Shown here one piece after another: positions 39,592-49,132 of a stretch of DNA of 64,000 nucleotides. A program made the translations under genes and the position numbers. Location of the stretch: the NCBI RefSeq assembly GCF_015627125.1, contig NZ_VTDO01000001.1, positions 680,469 through 744,468 on the forward strand, written 5' to 3'. Under the pieces are notes generated by a model, which saw only the letters and a list, made by a program, of their open reading frames with translations, was not told the DNA's origin and made no database searches. The DNA comes from Acinetobacter rathckeae (GTDB lineage: Bacteria > Pseudomonadota > Gammaproteobacteria > Pseudomonadales > Moraxellaceae). Positions within the stretch are counted from its first letter, which is position 1, and each line of letters begins with the position of its first letter.

Positions 39592-40254
39592 TCAGTGGCT
39601 GTTACTCCTTTTATTAAAATCCTGCAAATAACCACTGGTCATAGTCATGGTATGTGCTTGTAAAAAATCTACTTCATCTAGATGATGTGTTACATAAATC
39701 ATGGGTAAGTGTGTCTGATCTTTAAGCATTTTTAAAAAAGGTAAAATCTGATTTTTTAAACGTGCATCTAAACCAGTTAATGGTTCATCTAGTAGCAATA
39801 AATCGGGCGAAGATAATAGTGCTCTTCCAATAGATACTCGTTGAGCCTCTCCACCTGAAAGTTGATTTGAGCGACGTTTTAGTAAATTCCTTAACTCAAA
39901 TAACTCAACAACGTCTTCAAAGCTAAATTTTCGCTGAACATTGCCAACCAACTGCTCTGCATATTTTAGGTTTTGTCGTACATTTAAATGAGGAAACAGC
40001 AATGGATTTTGAAAAACCAGTGCTATACGGCGTTGATGTACAGCGATATCTATATGGTTTTGATGATCAAATAACACCCTATCATTAAAACAAATTTCAC
40101 CGTGTTGAGGCTGAAGTAAACCGACAATGTTTTTTAAAACTGTGCTTTTACCACTTCCAGATGCGCCTACAATTGCCAGCACTTGATCATGCATCTCAAA
40201 TTGTGCTTTTAAATGAAACTGCTGATAACTAAACTCAAAATCACACTTCAACAT
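39592..40254 (-). CDS. modC: Molybdate ABC transporter ATP-binding protein, short form
   Basis: ModC powers molybdate import with ModB and ModA. The 220-residue protein has Walker A VGASGSGKSTVLKNIVG, the Q-loop VFQNPLLFPHLNV, signature LSGGEAQRVSIGRALL and Walker B LLLLDEPLTGLD with THHLDEV. E. coli ModC is about 350 residues with a C-terminal TOBE (Mop) domain that binds molybdate; this one stops after the ATPase domain. It is the last gene of the nitrate/Moco run, six bases after modB. Confidence 0.9.
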   Translation of the reverse strand: MLKCDFEFSYQQFHLKAQFEMHDQVLAIVGASGSGKSTVLKNIVGLLQPQHGEICFNDRVLFDHQNHIDIAVHQRRIALVFQNPLLFPHLNVRQNLKYAEQLVGNVQRKFSFEDVVELFELRNLLKRRSNQLSGGEAQRVSIGRALLSSPDLLLLDEPLTGLDARLKNQILPFLKMLKDQTHLPMIYVTHHLDEVDFLQAHTMTMTSGYLQDFNKRSNSH

Positions 40255-40259
40255 AATAC

Positions 40260-40955
40260 TTAAGCTCCAATTTTTCGCTGATACTTCTGCACAATGAAGT
40301 AGTTAGCGATCAATGCTAGAAATGCCAAAATCAAGGATAAAACAACCAGCCTCATCGCCATCATTTCACCATCAGGCTGTTGAAGTAAGGAGTAAATTGC
40401 GATAGGTAAAGTTCGTGTTTCGTTAGGAATATTACCTACAAATGTAATCGTTGCACCAAACTCACCTAGACTCCGACTAAACCCTAAGATACTACCCACC
40501 ATCATACCTGGTAATGCCAAAGGTAAACTTATGGTAAAAAACACTCTTAAAGGTGCTGCACCCAAGCTGGCTGCCACCTGCTCAAGTTGTTGATTCATAT
40601 GTTGAAACGATAGCCTAATCGGTTGCACCATTAATGGAAAAGCAACAACCATAGATGCTAACACAGCCCCTTTCCAGTCAAACGCTAGACGTATTCCTAA
40701 AGCATATAAGTATTGCCCCAAAATGCCTTGCGTACCAAATACAACCAATAACAAATACCCCAAAACTACAGGTGGTAAAACTAGAGGTAATTGCAATAAT
40801 GCATCTACTAAAAATTTTAGACGAAACTCATATCGAGCAAGCCACCAAGCCACTAAAATTGCGAAAGGCAAGCAAATTAACGTGGCAAAAAATGCAACTT
40901 TTGCTGATAGATATACTGCACTTAAAGCCTCTGGACTCAACATATATTCACTCAT
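40260..40955 (-). CDS. modB: Molybdate ABC transporter permease
   Basis: The 231-residue protein has about five membrane segments and the ABC permease EAA loop (QVAASLGAAPLRVFFTISLP followed by ALPGM), plus SRSLGEFGATITFVGNIPNE, typical of ModB. It forms the inner-membrane channel for molybdate. It overlaps modA by four bases and precedes modC by six. Confidence 0.94.
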   Translation of the reverse strand: MSEYMLSPEALSAVYLSAKVAFFATLICLPFAILVAWWLARYEFRLKFLVDALLQLPLVLPPVVLGYLLLVVFGTQGILGQYLYALGIRLAFDWKGAVLASMVVAFPLMVQPIRLSFQHMNQQLEQVAASLGAAPLRVFFTISLPLALPGMMVGSILGFSRSLGEFGATITFVGNIPNETRTLPIAIYSLLQQPDGEMMAMRLVVLSLILAFLALIANYFIVQKYQRKIGA

Positions 40956-41710
40956 CGCATAAATGTAAAACCATACTTTTCAAAAATGGCACGTGCTTGA
41001 TGATCATTTTTTATAAACTGAGTGACTTCTTGTGCTTCTTTATTACTTTCACCTTGCTTCGTCAAGGCCACAGGATAAGTAATTGGGCCATGTGAGTTTT
41101 CAGGAAAAACACCCAATATTTTTACTTTTGTACTAATCAAAGCATCTGTTTTATAGACAATACCAACGTCACACTCCCCTCTTTCAACAAATGCTAAAGC
41201 AGAACGCACATCATCTGTACCCACAATACGGCCATTTAATGTAGTTAACCAATCGAATTTAATTAAACTTTGTTTGGCATACTTACCCGCAGGTACAGAC
41301 TCCATTTGGCCTGTACATAAATGACCATAAAAAGATTGTGAAAAATTAAACTGAGGCGTTGCCTTAAATGTAGCCTGTGAGCTTTTCGGTGCAATCACCA
41401 CAAGCTGATTCATCAATAAAGTCTTTACCTGATCAGAATCCACTTTTTGTTTTTTTACTAAATAATCCATCCAATCTTGATCTGCTGAAAAAAAGAGATC
41501 ACTCAGTGCACCTGACTCAACTTGCTTTGCTAATGTTGAAGATGCGGCATATGCCGTCACAATTTTTGTATCAGGGTGCTTTTTTTGATACAACTCAGAG
41601 ATTTCATTGATTGCATTGGTTAAACTTGCAGCTGCATAAATTCGTACAGTATCTGCACTGGCAGTCATACACGCAGTAAATGCGATAACACCTAAAAAGA
41701 ATTTTTTCAT
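40952..41710 (-). CDS. modA: Periplasmic molybdate-binding protein
   Basis: The 252-residue protein has a signal peptide (MKKFFLGVIAFTACMTASA, cleavage near residue 19) and ModA motifs: IYAAASLTNAINEISELY, AYAASSTLAKQVESGALSDL, FFSADQDWMDYL, VGTDDVRSALAFVERGECDV and YPVAL near the end. It captures molybdate in the periplasm for ModBC. It starts 14 bases after moeA. Molybdate supplies the cofactor for NasA in the same cluster. Confidence 0.94.
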   Translation of the reverse strand: MKKFFLGVIAFTACMTASADTVRIYAAASLTNAINEISELYQKKHPDTKIVTAYAASSTLAKQVESGALSDLFFSADQDWMDYLVKKQKVDSDQVKTLLMNQLVVIAPKSSQATFKATPQFNFSQSFYGHLCTGQMESVPAGKYAKQSLIKFDWLTTLNGRIVGTDDVRSALAFVERGECDVGIVYKTDALISTKVKILGVFPENSHGPITYPVALTKQGESNKEAQEVTQFIKNDHQARAIFEKYGFTFMR

Positions 41711-41724
41711 AAAGTACCCCTGTA

Positions 41725-42957
41725 TTAGACCAATAAAATTTTTACCGTCTCACCACAAAGATAAGACCTGTTTGCCTCCAGATAGACCAAACTGTTGGCT
41801 TGCATCAGATTACTTAACATGTGAGATTGTTGATTTTTCAAATTATCCACTTGCAAAAATGCCTCATCAGATTTGACCTGCATACGTAAAAAACGAGCAC
41901 GAAGGTCAGGCTTAACATCTTGCCCAAGCTGTGCTGTATACCATGACAACGCTTGGGAATTTCCCTGTAATGCCGCAATTAATGTTCGAACATAAACAAA
42001 CAGCCCCACATACACAGCCGCAGGATTACCTGGTAAACCCAGTAAATAACAACGCCGTTGCTCCTTTTTTTGTAGTGTTGCAAAAAACATCGGCTTGCCT
42101 GGCTTTTGCTTAACTTTCCAAAAAACCTGTTGAAAGCCTAACTTTAATGTTGCAGGTCGAATAAAATCATAATCCCCCACAGACACACCGCCCGTCGTTA
42201 AAATCACATCATAGGTTTGACTCAATTTTTGAATCAGTTGTTGTACTTCTTGCAATGTATCTTTTACATAAAAATGATCTGCACTTTGTCCCGCACTGTG
42301 TAACCAATTCATGATAAGTGGAGTATTTGCGTCAAAAACCTTACCTTGGCTTAATGTTATATCTGTTGTTAAATCAGAGATTTCATCACCAGACACCACA
42401 ACAGCAATGCGTGGTGATTGGTATACTGTAATCTCTTGAATACCTGCCATACACAGTGCCGCAATCACGCCAACAGTGACATGCTGTCCTTTCGGTGCAA
42501 GTCGCTGACCATGACTTAACTCTTCTCCTCGATATCTAATATCCACATCTAAGGCAATATCTCTCTCTACAGTGAGTACCCTATGATCTAAACAGCGAAT
42601 ATATTCTTGTCTTGCGATTGTTGCTGTACCCTTTGGAATCTGAGCACCCGTAAAAATACGAACGGCCTGTCCTTGTTGTAAACTTAAGGTAAAGTGATCG
42701 CCTGCTTTTACTTCAGCAATACACTCAAATACTTGCCCCTTTTTAAGATGAGTTGCACTACATATGGCATAGCCATCAACTGCACTTTGATCAAATAGTG
42801 GTAAATCATTTGGTGCATAAATATCTTCTGCAACATAACAACCTAATGCTTGATGAACAGAAATTCGTTTTGAGTCTAATACCACTGTTTGCTCAAGCAA
42901 CAACTCTAATGCGTCATCAACACCAATTAACCCAGGCTCTGCACCACAACCAGACAT
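41725..42957 (-). CDS. moeA: Molybdopterin molybdenumtransferase
   Basis: MoeA inserts molybdenum into adenylylated molybdopterin. The 410-residue protein shows GCYVAEDIYAPNDLPLFDQS with AVDGYA, the segment VRIFTGAQIPKGTATIARQE, the MPT-binding signature VILTTGGVSVGDYDFIR, and KPGKPMFFATL with YLLGLPGNPAAVYVGLFVYV. Its ATG shares one base with the stop of moaCB (TAATG), implying coupled translation. Confidence 0.95.
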   Translation of the reverse strand: MSGCGAEPGLIGVDDALELLLEQTVVLDSKRISVHQALGCYVAEDIYAPNDLPLFDQSAVDGYAICSATHLKKGQVFECIAEVKAGDHFTLSLQQGQAVRIFTGAQIPKGTATIARQEYIRCLDHRVLTVERDIALDVDIRYRGEELSHGQRLAPKGQHVTVGVIAALCMAGIQEITVYQSPRIAVVVSGDEISDLTTDITLSQGKVFDANTPLIMNWLHSAGQSADHFYVKDTLQEVQQLIQKLSQTYDVILTTGGVSVGDYDFIRPATLKLGFQQVFWKVKQKPGKPMFFATLQKKEQRRCYLLGLPGNPAAVYVGLFVYVRTLIAALQGNSQALSWYTAQLGQDVKPDLRARFLRMQVKSDEAFLQVDNLKNQQSHMLSNLMQANSLVYLEANRSYLCGETVKILLV

Positions 42958-43880
42958 TATTCATATCCCCCACGGTGAGGTATATTTTTTTGCACATCAA
43001 AAAGATGTATTAATGCAGGTAAAATCGCAAGCAATGATTCCTTAGCACCTTGTCTGCTACCAGGTAAGGTGATCACAACACTATTTTCTATGTAACCTGC
43101 TACCCCACGACTTAAAGCAGCATACGGCGTTCTTTTTTGACCAAAACTTCGTGCAGCCTCCATAAGCCCAGGTATTTCTCTTTTTAGCAGGGGTTGAATG
43201 GTTTCAACCGTTAAATCTTTAGGGCCAAGCCCAGTACCACCCACCGTTAGAATCAGTGGATAACTATTTTTTTGTTGCTCAATGAGTGCTAATAACTGCT
43301 GTGGATCGTCTGGAATAACTTGGTAAGCCACTTGATCAAAGTTTGCTTCTGCCAATATATCTAAGACATGTTTACCTGCCGTATCTGGCTTTTTGCCCAT
43401 AGCCACTGTATCTGACAACACGATCACAGACGCTGAAATACAGTCTGATAAAACACGGCGATAATGAGATTTACCGCCTTTTTTCTGTACCAACTTGCAT
43501 TGATCTAAAGTTAAATCTTCTGGGTCACAATGTGGTTTCAGCATATCGTATAGCGTAAGTCCTGCTAAACTGGCAGCCGTCAGTGCTTCCATTTCAACAC
43601 CTGTAGGGCCAATCGTTTCAACTTGAGCAACAATCTTTACGGCACCTTCTAACAGTTCAAACTCAACATCTGCCTGATAAATAGGTAATGGGTGACATAA
43701 CGGAATCAGCTCATCGGTACGCTTCGCCGCTAAAATCCCTGCAATTCTAGCCGTTTTCAGTGCGTCTCCTTTTTCTGTCTGGCCTATACGCAATAACTCA
43801 ATACAATGTGGCGGGGCATATAAAATTGCACTGGCAATTGCTACACGATAACTTTCAGCCTTCATGCCAACATTTTTCAT
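42957..43880 (-). CDS. moaCB: Bifunctional cyclic pyranopterin phosphate synthase / MoaB (MoaC-MoaB fusion)
   Basis: Residues 1-145 match MoaC (TARIAGILAAKRTDELIPLC followed by HPLP; VEMEALTAASLAGLTLYDM; KKGGKSHYRR), which forms cyclic pyranopterin phosphate after MoaA. Residues 150-307 match MoaB/MogA (VLSDTVAMGKKPDTAGKHV, LTVGGTGLGPKDLT, LPGSRQGAKES), which adenylylates molybdopterin. The fusion joins two steps of one pathway. The MoaC part starts close to its conserved core, so the head is a little shorter than in E. coli. AAGGAA precedes the ATG. Confidence 0.93.
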   Translation of the reverse strand: MKNVGMKAESYRVAIASAILYAPPHCIELLRIGQTEKGDALKTARIAGILAAKRTDELIPLCHPLPIYQADVEFELLEGAVKIVAQVETIGPTGVEMEALTAASLAGLTLYDMLKPHCDPEDLTLDQCKLVQKKGGKSHYRRVLSDCISASVIVLSDTVAMGKKPDTAGKHVLDILAEANFDQVAYQVIPDDPQQLLALIEQQKNSYPLILTVGGTGLGPKDLTVETIQPLLKREIPGLMEAARSFGQKRTPYAALSRGVAGYIENSVVITLPGSRQGAKESLLAILPALIHLFDVQKNIPHRGGYE

Positions 43881-43937
43881 TCCATTATTCCTTTTAAATC
43901 AATTTATATATTTTAATTTTCACATCTTACAAAGGTA

Positions 43938-44396
43938 TCAATGCTGATGTATGGAGTGATCTTTACGGATACAGCATCCTTCAACATATTGATGCGTACC
44001 ATCACAATAAAACTCTTCTTTCCAAATTGGAACTTCATGCTTCACCCGTTCGACCGCTTCTTCACAGGCTTGAAATGCTTCACGCCGATGTGCAGCATAT
44101 GCAACAGCAATGATCGCTTTTTCTCCAATCGCTAGCCAACCAATTCGATGTACTACCCTGACATAAGCAACCGCATATTTTTGACTCACTTCTTGCTCAA
44201 TCTGCCGAATCATTTTTTCGGCAATGGGTACATACGCCGTATACTTCAGTGCCTCTACATCACGCCCTAAATGATGATTTCTCACTGTTCCAATAAATAT
44301 ACCCACCCCACCACATGCGGGGAAAAGTGATATATCATCAAATACACTTTGCTCAAGAGGCACATCATGTATACGTTCAAAAACTTTTAATATCAA
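43938..44396 (-). CDS. moaE: Molybdopterin synthase catalytic subunit
   Basis: MoaE with MoaD adds the dithiolene sulfurs to make molybdopterin. I choose the TTG at 44396, four bases after the moaD stop and preceded by GGGGGG at proper distance, giving 152 residues, the family length. A longer frame to 44495 would run deep into moaD. Motifs: GVGIFIGTVRNHHLGRDVEA, LKYTAY, VVHRIGWLAIGEKAIIAVAY, HRREAF and KHEVPIWKEEFY with the catalytic Lys residues. Confidence 0.9.
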   Translation of the reverse strand: MILKVFERIHDVPLEQSVFDDISLFPACGGVGIFIGTVRNHHLGRDVEALKYTAYVPIAEKMIRQIEQEVSQKYAVAYVRVVHRIGWLAIGEKAIIAVAYAAHRREAFQACEEAVERVKHEVPIWKEEFYCDGTHQYVEGCCIRKDHSIHQH

Positions 44397-44400
44397 AGCA

Positions 44401-44652
44401 TTACCCCCCTGCAACAGGAGACAATAAAACCAAAGTACTGTCTGCATACAGCTTGGTTTGTCTTGAAACCATATCATCCGCAATGGCACATGCACATTGT
44501 TCTAATAAAGGCACACTTGCAACATGATCTCGAGCAATTCTTTGTAATATGCTGTCCACATCACTGCCATGAGCACACACAATATTCAGTGCAGATGGTA
44601 ATGTGGTTTTAATCATGCCATAGCTTTCTATCGTTACATTTATTGTTGTCAT
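44401..44652 (-). CDS. moaD: Molybdopterin synthase sulfur carrier subunit
   Basis: MoaD is the ubiquitin-like sulfur carrier. From ATG 44652 the product is 83 residues and ends in PVAGG, the C-terminal Gly-Gly that is thiocarboxylated. GGGAGG precedes the ATG by six bases and overlaps the end of moaA, whose stop codon is one base upstream. The six extra codons of the longer frame are therefore not needed. Confidence 0.92.
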   Translation of the reverse strand: MTTINVTIESYGMIKTTLPSALNIVCAHGSDVDSILQRIARDHVASVPLLEQCACAIADDMVSRQTKLYADSTLVLLSPVAGG

Positions 44653-44653
44653 G

Positions 44654-45673
44654 TTATCCTCCCATGACATGCATACTGATTTTTCTGGGGTTATCTTTTT
44701 TTTGAGCTTGGATCTCTAAAAACCCTGATGCTTTTGACCATATGGCTTGTGTCAATGTCGTATCCAAAGCTGTCGTATTCTCATGTTCATCTAAATGTTC
44801 TAATAGCGTTTTAATATTTACACTTTTTTCTGCAAACAAGCAGGTATAAAACTCACCTTGTGCCGTTAAACGTAATCGATCACATTGCTGACAAAACGAG
44901 TGGCTTATGGTTGAAATAATCCCAACCACAGCACCATCAACAATATATTGCCGTGCAGGATTATGACTTTGACCTACAAGCGCAATGTGCTGAAATACGG
45001 TTGCCAACTCATCCAAAATGTCTTGTTCAGTGACAACTTGTGCCACTGACCACTTCTGATCACCATCGAGTGGCATAAACTCAATAAACCGCAACTCAAT
45101 ATGATGTGCTTTTGCCCACAGTGTAAGCGGTACAATCTGATTTTCATTACAATTTTTTATCAGCACACAATTTACTTTGACTGTTAGCCCTACTCTTTGT
45201 GACGCATAAATACCTGCCAATACAGGACAGACACTTTTTTGGGTGAGCTGTTTGAATTGTTGCTCATCAAGGCTGTCTAAACTGACGTTTAAATCATCTA
45301 AACCCGCTTGCTTCAGTGCCAAAGCATATTGACCTAAATAATGCCCATTGGTGGTCATAGAAATACGCTTTAAGCCAAACTGTTTGAGCCGATGTAATTG
45401 AGCAATAAAATGGACCACGCCTTGACGCATTAAAGGCTCACCGCCCGTAATTCGAATTTGTTCAATACCACGTTGCACCATAAATTGACAAAAACGATAT
45501 AACGACTCAAAACTCAGAAGGTGATGTTTTTTCACCCACTCAGGGTGTTCAGGCATACAGTAACTACATTTAAAGTTACAGCGATCAGTCACAGATATTC
45601 TTAACTTACGCTTTTGGCGACCATATTGGTCAATAAAGGCTGTATGTTGCACCCTATTTACTGTACTGCTCAT
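44654..45673 (-). CDS. moaA: GTP 3',8-cyclase (radical SAM)
   Basis: MoaA starts Moco synthesis from GTP. The 339-residue protein has the radical SAM triad VTDRCNFKCSYCMPE, then ITGGEPLMRQGV, SMTTNGHYL, LNVSLDSLDE, and the C-terminal second cluster Cys motif (SHSFCQQCDRLRLTAQGEFY, then TCLF). It ends MGG rather than the usual terminal Gly-Gly, with two Gly last, consistent with the activating MoaA tail. Confidence 0.96.
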   Translation of the reverse strand: MSSTVNRVQHTAFIDQYGRQKRKLRISVTDRCNFKCSYCMPEHPEWVKKHHLLSFESLYRFCQFMVQRGIEQIRITGGEPLMRQGVVHFIAQLHRLKQFGLKRISMTTNGHYLGQYALALKQAGLDDLNVSLDSLDEQQFKQLTQKSVCPVLAGIYASQRVGLTVKVNCVLIKNCNENQIVPLTLWAKAHHIELRFIEFMPLDGDQKWSVAQVVTEQDILDELATVFQHIALVGQSHNPARQYIVDGAVVGIISTISHSFCQQCDRLRLTAQGEFYTCLFAEKSVNIKTLLEHLDEHENTTALDTTLTQAIWSKASGFLEIQAQKKDNPRKISMHVMGG

Positions 45674-45724
45674 TTACACCCTCTGGAAAAATTGACTCAT
45701 GTTTGTGTTCACACAATAAAACAC

Positions 45725-46345
45725 TTAAGCTAAATAACGTGCCTGCCGATATTGCTGTAATTCATCAAGTGAGTTAATGCTATGGAACATTGTCATATCG
45801 TGTTCATACATCACTTTTTCTACACCCAACAGGCTAAAACACCATTTTAACGAATATTGCCCTTGCTCTAATTGATGATGAATTAAATCAACACTTGACC
45901 TTTTCATTAAACAAAATGGATACAACGGCTCACCATTGATTTCTAGGTAAACCACTTGTGCAGAGATAGCTTGGCTTAATTTCTGATGTAATAAGGTCAA
46001 CACATGAGGAGGGATGTAAGTCACATCACAAGGAACAAACAAAATATAATCAGATTTCACATGTGACCATGCGGTTTTTATCCCCATGAGGGGCCCTAAA
46101 AAACCATTAACATCATCATTGAAAAAACCTAATGTTGGAATTAAACGGCGATATAGGGTGAGATCACGATGGCTATTCACCCATACTTTGCCCACGTATT
46201 TAGACAAATGTTGATAAATTTTAACCAGTTGAATTTGGTCATCAAATGTTTGCAGTAATTTATTTACACCTAACATACGTTTGGCTTGACCACCTGCTAA
46301 AATCACAACTTCAGTTTGGGGGAAAGATAAACTGTGTTTCATCAT
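45725..46345 (-). CDS. mobA: Molybdenum cofactor guanylyltransferase
   Basis: MobA attaches GMP to Moco to give the bis-MGD form needed by NasA-type enzymes. The 206-residue protein has the nucleotidyl motif VVILAGGQAKRMLGVNKLL, GFLGPLMGIKTAWSHVKSD, LFVPCDVTYIPPHV and a metal-binding Asp in PCD. It overlaps nasA by four bases (ATGA), so the maturation enzyme is translationally coupled to the reductase. Confidence 0.9.
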   Translation of the reverse strand: MMKHSLSFPQTEVVILAGGQAKRMLGVNKLLQTFDDQIQLVKIYQHLSKYVGKVWVNSHRDLTLYRRLIPTLGFFNDDVNGFLGPLMGIKTAWSHVKSDYILFVPCDVTYIPPHVLTLLHQKLSQAISAQVVYLEINGEPLYPFCLMKRSSVDLIHHQLEQGQYSLKWCFSLLGVEKVMYEHDMTMFHSINSLDELQQYRQARYLA

Positions 46346-49104
46346 GTCAAGCTCTCCTGCTGACAGGCTTTAATCAGCCCCCTAATTTCAGGCAAACAAG
46401 AACCACAGTTTCCTCCTGCTTTTAAACACGCTGTAACTTCTTTTTCATGCGTTATATTTTTGGCTTTGATGGTCTCTATAATCCGTTGCTTGCCAACTTT
46501 AAAACAGCTGCACACTAAAGGGCCTTCAGATGAAGTCATAGACATGGCTTGTCCAGCCAGTAAAGCTTTACGATGCATTGCCCCGAGTCGTTCACGTTCA
46601 AAGAGTCCTCTGAGCCAATCTCGATCTGGTAACTGTTCTTGCTTGGCAATGTACAATGCAGCAACCAACTTTCCTTCATGCAATATAATTGTATGGTTCA
46701 TTTGGGCAGATGCATCATCTAAATTTAACCACTCAAATGATTCATCTTGAAAGTCCAAGTATGCTTTTAAACCACTCACAAGCTGTGGTAATGGTCTTCG
46801 ATCTACCAACTCATAACGTATGGCAGGGGTAGCAGGCACCTTCACCCACCAAGTCACCTGTTGAATAAACCGCTGGATGTTTAAATAAAAGTGATGATTT
46901 ACATACAATGTGCCATACCACTCACATGGGAAATTTTGCACTAAAATAGGTGTATGCTTAAACTCAGGCTCCCCTGAAATTGCATCCACAACAGGATTCA
47001 CAACCTGACCAATCAAAGCATCTGAGGCAAACTGATCATTCCAGTGAATGGGTGCAAAAACTTGGCCACGGCGTATATTTGCACTCACTTTTACCCGTAA
47101 AACACACTGTCCCCAGGCAGACTTAACTTGTACCAAAGCATCATGGCGTATTCCATATTTCAATGCATCTTGGGCATGTATTTCACAATAAGGCTCACTC
47201 AAATGATGGGTTAAATTTGCAGATAGTCCCGTTCTGGTCATGGTGTGCCATTGATCTCTGACACGCCCCGTATTCAAAATAAGAGGATAATTTTCTGTCA
47301 CTTGCTGTGCTGGATCAGCAACATACGTGGCAATAAACTTTGCTCGACCATTGGCATGGCTAAAGCGACCTGATCTACCATATAGCTGTTCAACACACGT
47401 TTGTGATGTATTATTTTTCCACACTGGCCACTGTATAGGTTTTAACGCTTGATAATCTTTAAAGCTTAATGCAGTTAAGCCCTCTAAATTTAAGTACCTA
47501 AACTGATCGGTGCTATTATGGTGATAAGGATGACTATTTTTATAAGCAGTGAGCCGTGCATGCTCTAAAAATATGTCATGGCTATTTTTAAAATCAAACC
47601 CTGCAAAACCCATCGATTTAGCCACCTGACATATGGCCCACCAATCGGCCTTGGCTTGTTGTGGCTCGGGTAAAAATGCACGTTGTCTAGAAATTCTACG
47701 CTCAGAATTGGTCACCGTCCCGTCTTTTTCACCCCAAGCAAGTGCTGGCAATAACACATCTGCATATGCGGTTGTATCTGTATTTTGGGAAATATCTGAC
47801 ACCACAACAAAATCACATGCCTCAAGTGCACGTTGTACTTGCATCGCATTTGGTAAGCTCACAACAGGATTAGTCGCCATAATCCAAACGGCTTTAACAT
47901 CACCACGCTCGATCGCTTGAAATAAATCTACCGCTTTTAAACCTGCACGCTGAGCAATGTTTGGACTTTGCCAAAATTGCTGTACTAATTGTTGGTGTGA
48001 TGGATTGTCTAGATCTAAGTGAGCAGCCAACATATTAGAGAGGCCACCGACTTCTCTCCCCCCCATCGCATTGGGCTGTCCAGTCATTGAAAATGGAGCA
48101 GCGCCGAGCTTACCAATTTTCCCACTCAACAAATGACAGTTAATAATACTATTGGCCTTATTTACACCTTGAGAGGACTGATTTACCCCCATAGAAAACA
48201 GGGTCATGACTTTCTCAGTTTGAGCAAACTTTTCATAAAATTGCGTCAGACTCTCAATTGAAATGCCTGTTTTAGCGGCAACATCTGCAACATTTAACTC
48301 ACTTTCACTGGCCAATAAAGCATGTTGTAAATTGTCTGTATATGCGTCTACAAAAGCACTGTCTTTATAGCCATGATGAAATAAGTACTGCAATAGACCA
48401 TTAAAAAGGCAAACATCTTGACCAGGCAAAATCGGTAAATGTAAATTTGCACTTTCACAAGTTGCAGTAAACCGTGGGTCAATGACCACAACAAAAACCT
48501 GACCTTGCATAATCCGTTGAAATAAAATCGGATGACACCACGCCGTATTAGACCCGACAAGAACAACCATCTCCGTATGTTCAAAATCAACATAACTGGC
48601 AGGCACAATATCTTCACCAAAACTACGTTTATGTGCTGCAACAGCAGATGACATGCATAACCTTGAATTGGTATCAATATTTGCTGTACCTAAATAACCT
48701 TTCACAAACTTATTGACCACATAATAGTCTTCAGTTAGTAGCTGGCCTGAAACATAAAAAGCAATACTTTCTGGCCCATGCTCATTAATACAGGCTTTAA
48801 ATTTTTCAGCCACGTGTTGTATAGCATGTTGCCATGTGGTCGTTTTTCGTTGAGAGCGTCTCCCCATTTGTGGCTGAAGGAGTCTGCTACTTAAACCCAC
48901 CGTATCTGCTAAGTGACTACCTTTAATACACAATTTACCAAAATTAGATGGGTGGCCTTTATCTCCTTTTACCGTCACGTGCATAGCTGATGCTTTTTCT
49001 ACAACCTCAGCCGTAACACCACAACCAACCCCACAGTATGGACACGTCGTGTGGGTCGTTGTCACTATTGATTGCGGTATATTCATGATTGGAATTGATG
49101 TCAT
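46342..49104 (-). CDS. nasA: Assimilatory nitrate reductase catalytic subunit
   Basis: NasA reduces nitrate to nitrite in the cytosol. The 920-residue protein has the N-terminal [4Fe-4S] motif CPYCGVGCGV with KLCIKG, the molybdopterin domains (SNTAWCHPILFQRIMQ, VFVVVIDPRFTATC, INCHLLSGKIGKLGAAPFS, WIMATNPVVSLPNA, NTGRVRDQWHTMTRTG) and a C-terminal BFD-like [2Fe-2S] domain (CSCFKVGKQRI ... CLKAGGNCGSCLPE). That last domain is a feature of NasA types that accept electrons from a NAD(P)H reductase. No signal peptide is seen. Confidence 0.95.
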   Translation of the reverse strand: MTSIPIMNIPQSIVTTTHTTCPYCGVGCGVTAEVVEKASAMHVTVKGDKGHPSNFGKLCIKGSHLADTVGLSSRLLQPQMGRRSQRKTTTWQHAIQHVAEKFKACINEHGPESIAFYVSGQLLTEDYYVVNKFVKGYLGTANIDTNSRLCMSSAVAAHKRSFGEDIVPASYVDFEHTEMVVLVGSNTAWCHPILFQRIMQGQVFVVVIDPRFTATCESANLHLPILPGQDVCLFNGLLQYLFHHGYKDSAFVDAYTDNLQHALLASESELNVADVAAKTGISIESLTQFYEKFAQTEKVMTLFSMGVNQSSQGVNKANSIINCHLLSGKIGKLGAAPFSMTGQPNAMGGREVGGLSNMLAAHLDLDNPSHQQLVQQFWQSPNIAQRAGLKAVDLFQAIERGDVKAVWIMATNPVVSLPNAMQVQRALEACDFVVVSDISQNTDTTAYADVLLPALAWGEKDGTVTNSERRISRQRAFLPEPQQAKADWWAICQVAKSMGFAGFDFKNSHDIFLEHARLTAYKNSHPYHHNSTDQFRYLNLEGLTALSFKDYQALKPIQWPVWKNNTSQTCVEQLYGRSGRFSHANGRAKFIATYVADPAQQVTENYPLILNTGRVRDQWHTMTRTGLSANLTHHLSEPYCEIHAQDALKYGIRHDALVQVKSAWGQCVLRVKVSANIRRGQVFAPIHWNDQFASDALIGQVVNPVVDAISGEPEFKHTPILVQNFPCEWYGTLYVNHHFYLNIQRFIQQVTWWVKVPATPAIRYELVDRRPLPQLVSGLKAYLDFQDESFEWLNLDDASAQMNHTIILHEGKLVAALYIAKQEQLPDRDWLRGLFERERLGAMHRKALLAGQAMSMTSSEGPLVCSCFKVGKQRIIETIKAKNITHEKEVTACLKAGGNCGSCLPEIRGLIKACQQESLT

Positions 49105-49132
49105 AGAGACTCCCTCAGCAAGCCAATTAAAA

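Noticed and set aside
44397..44495. Upstream extension of moaE overlapping moaD
   Set aside because: The added 33 residues do not resemble MoaE and run antiparallel to nothing useful; a TTG with a strong ribosome binding site right after the moaD stop gives the family length.
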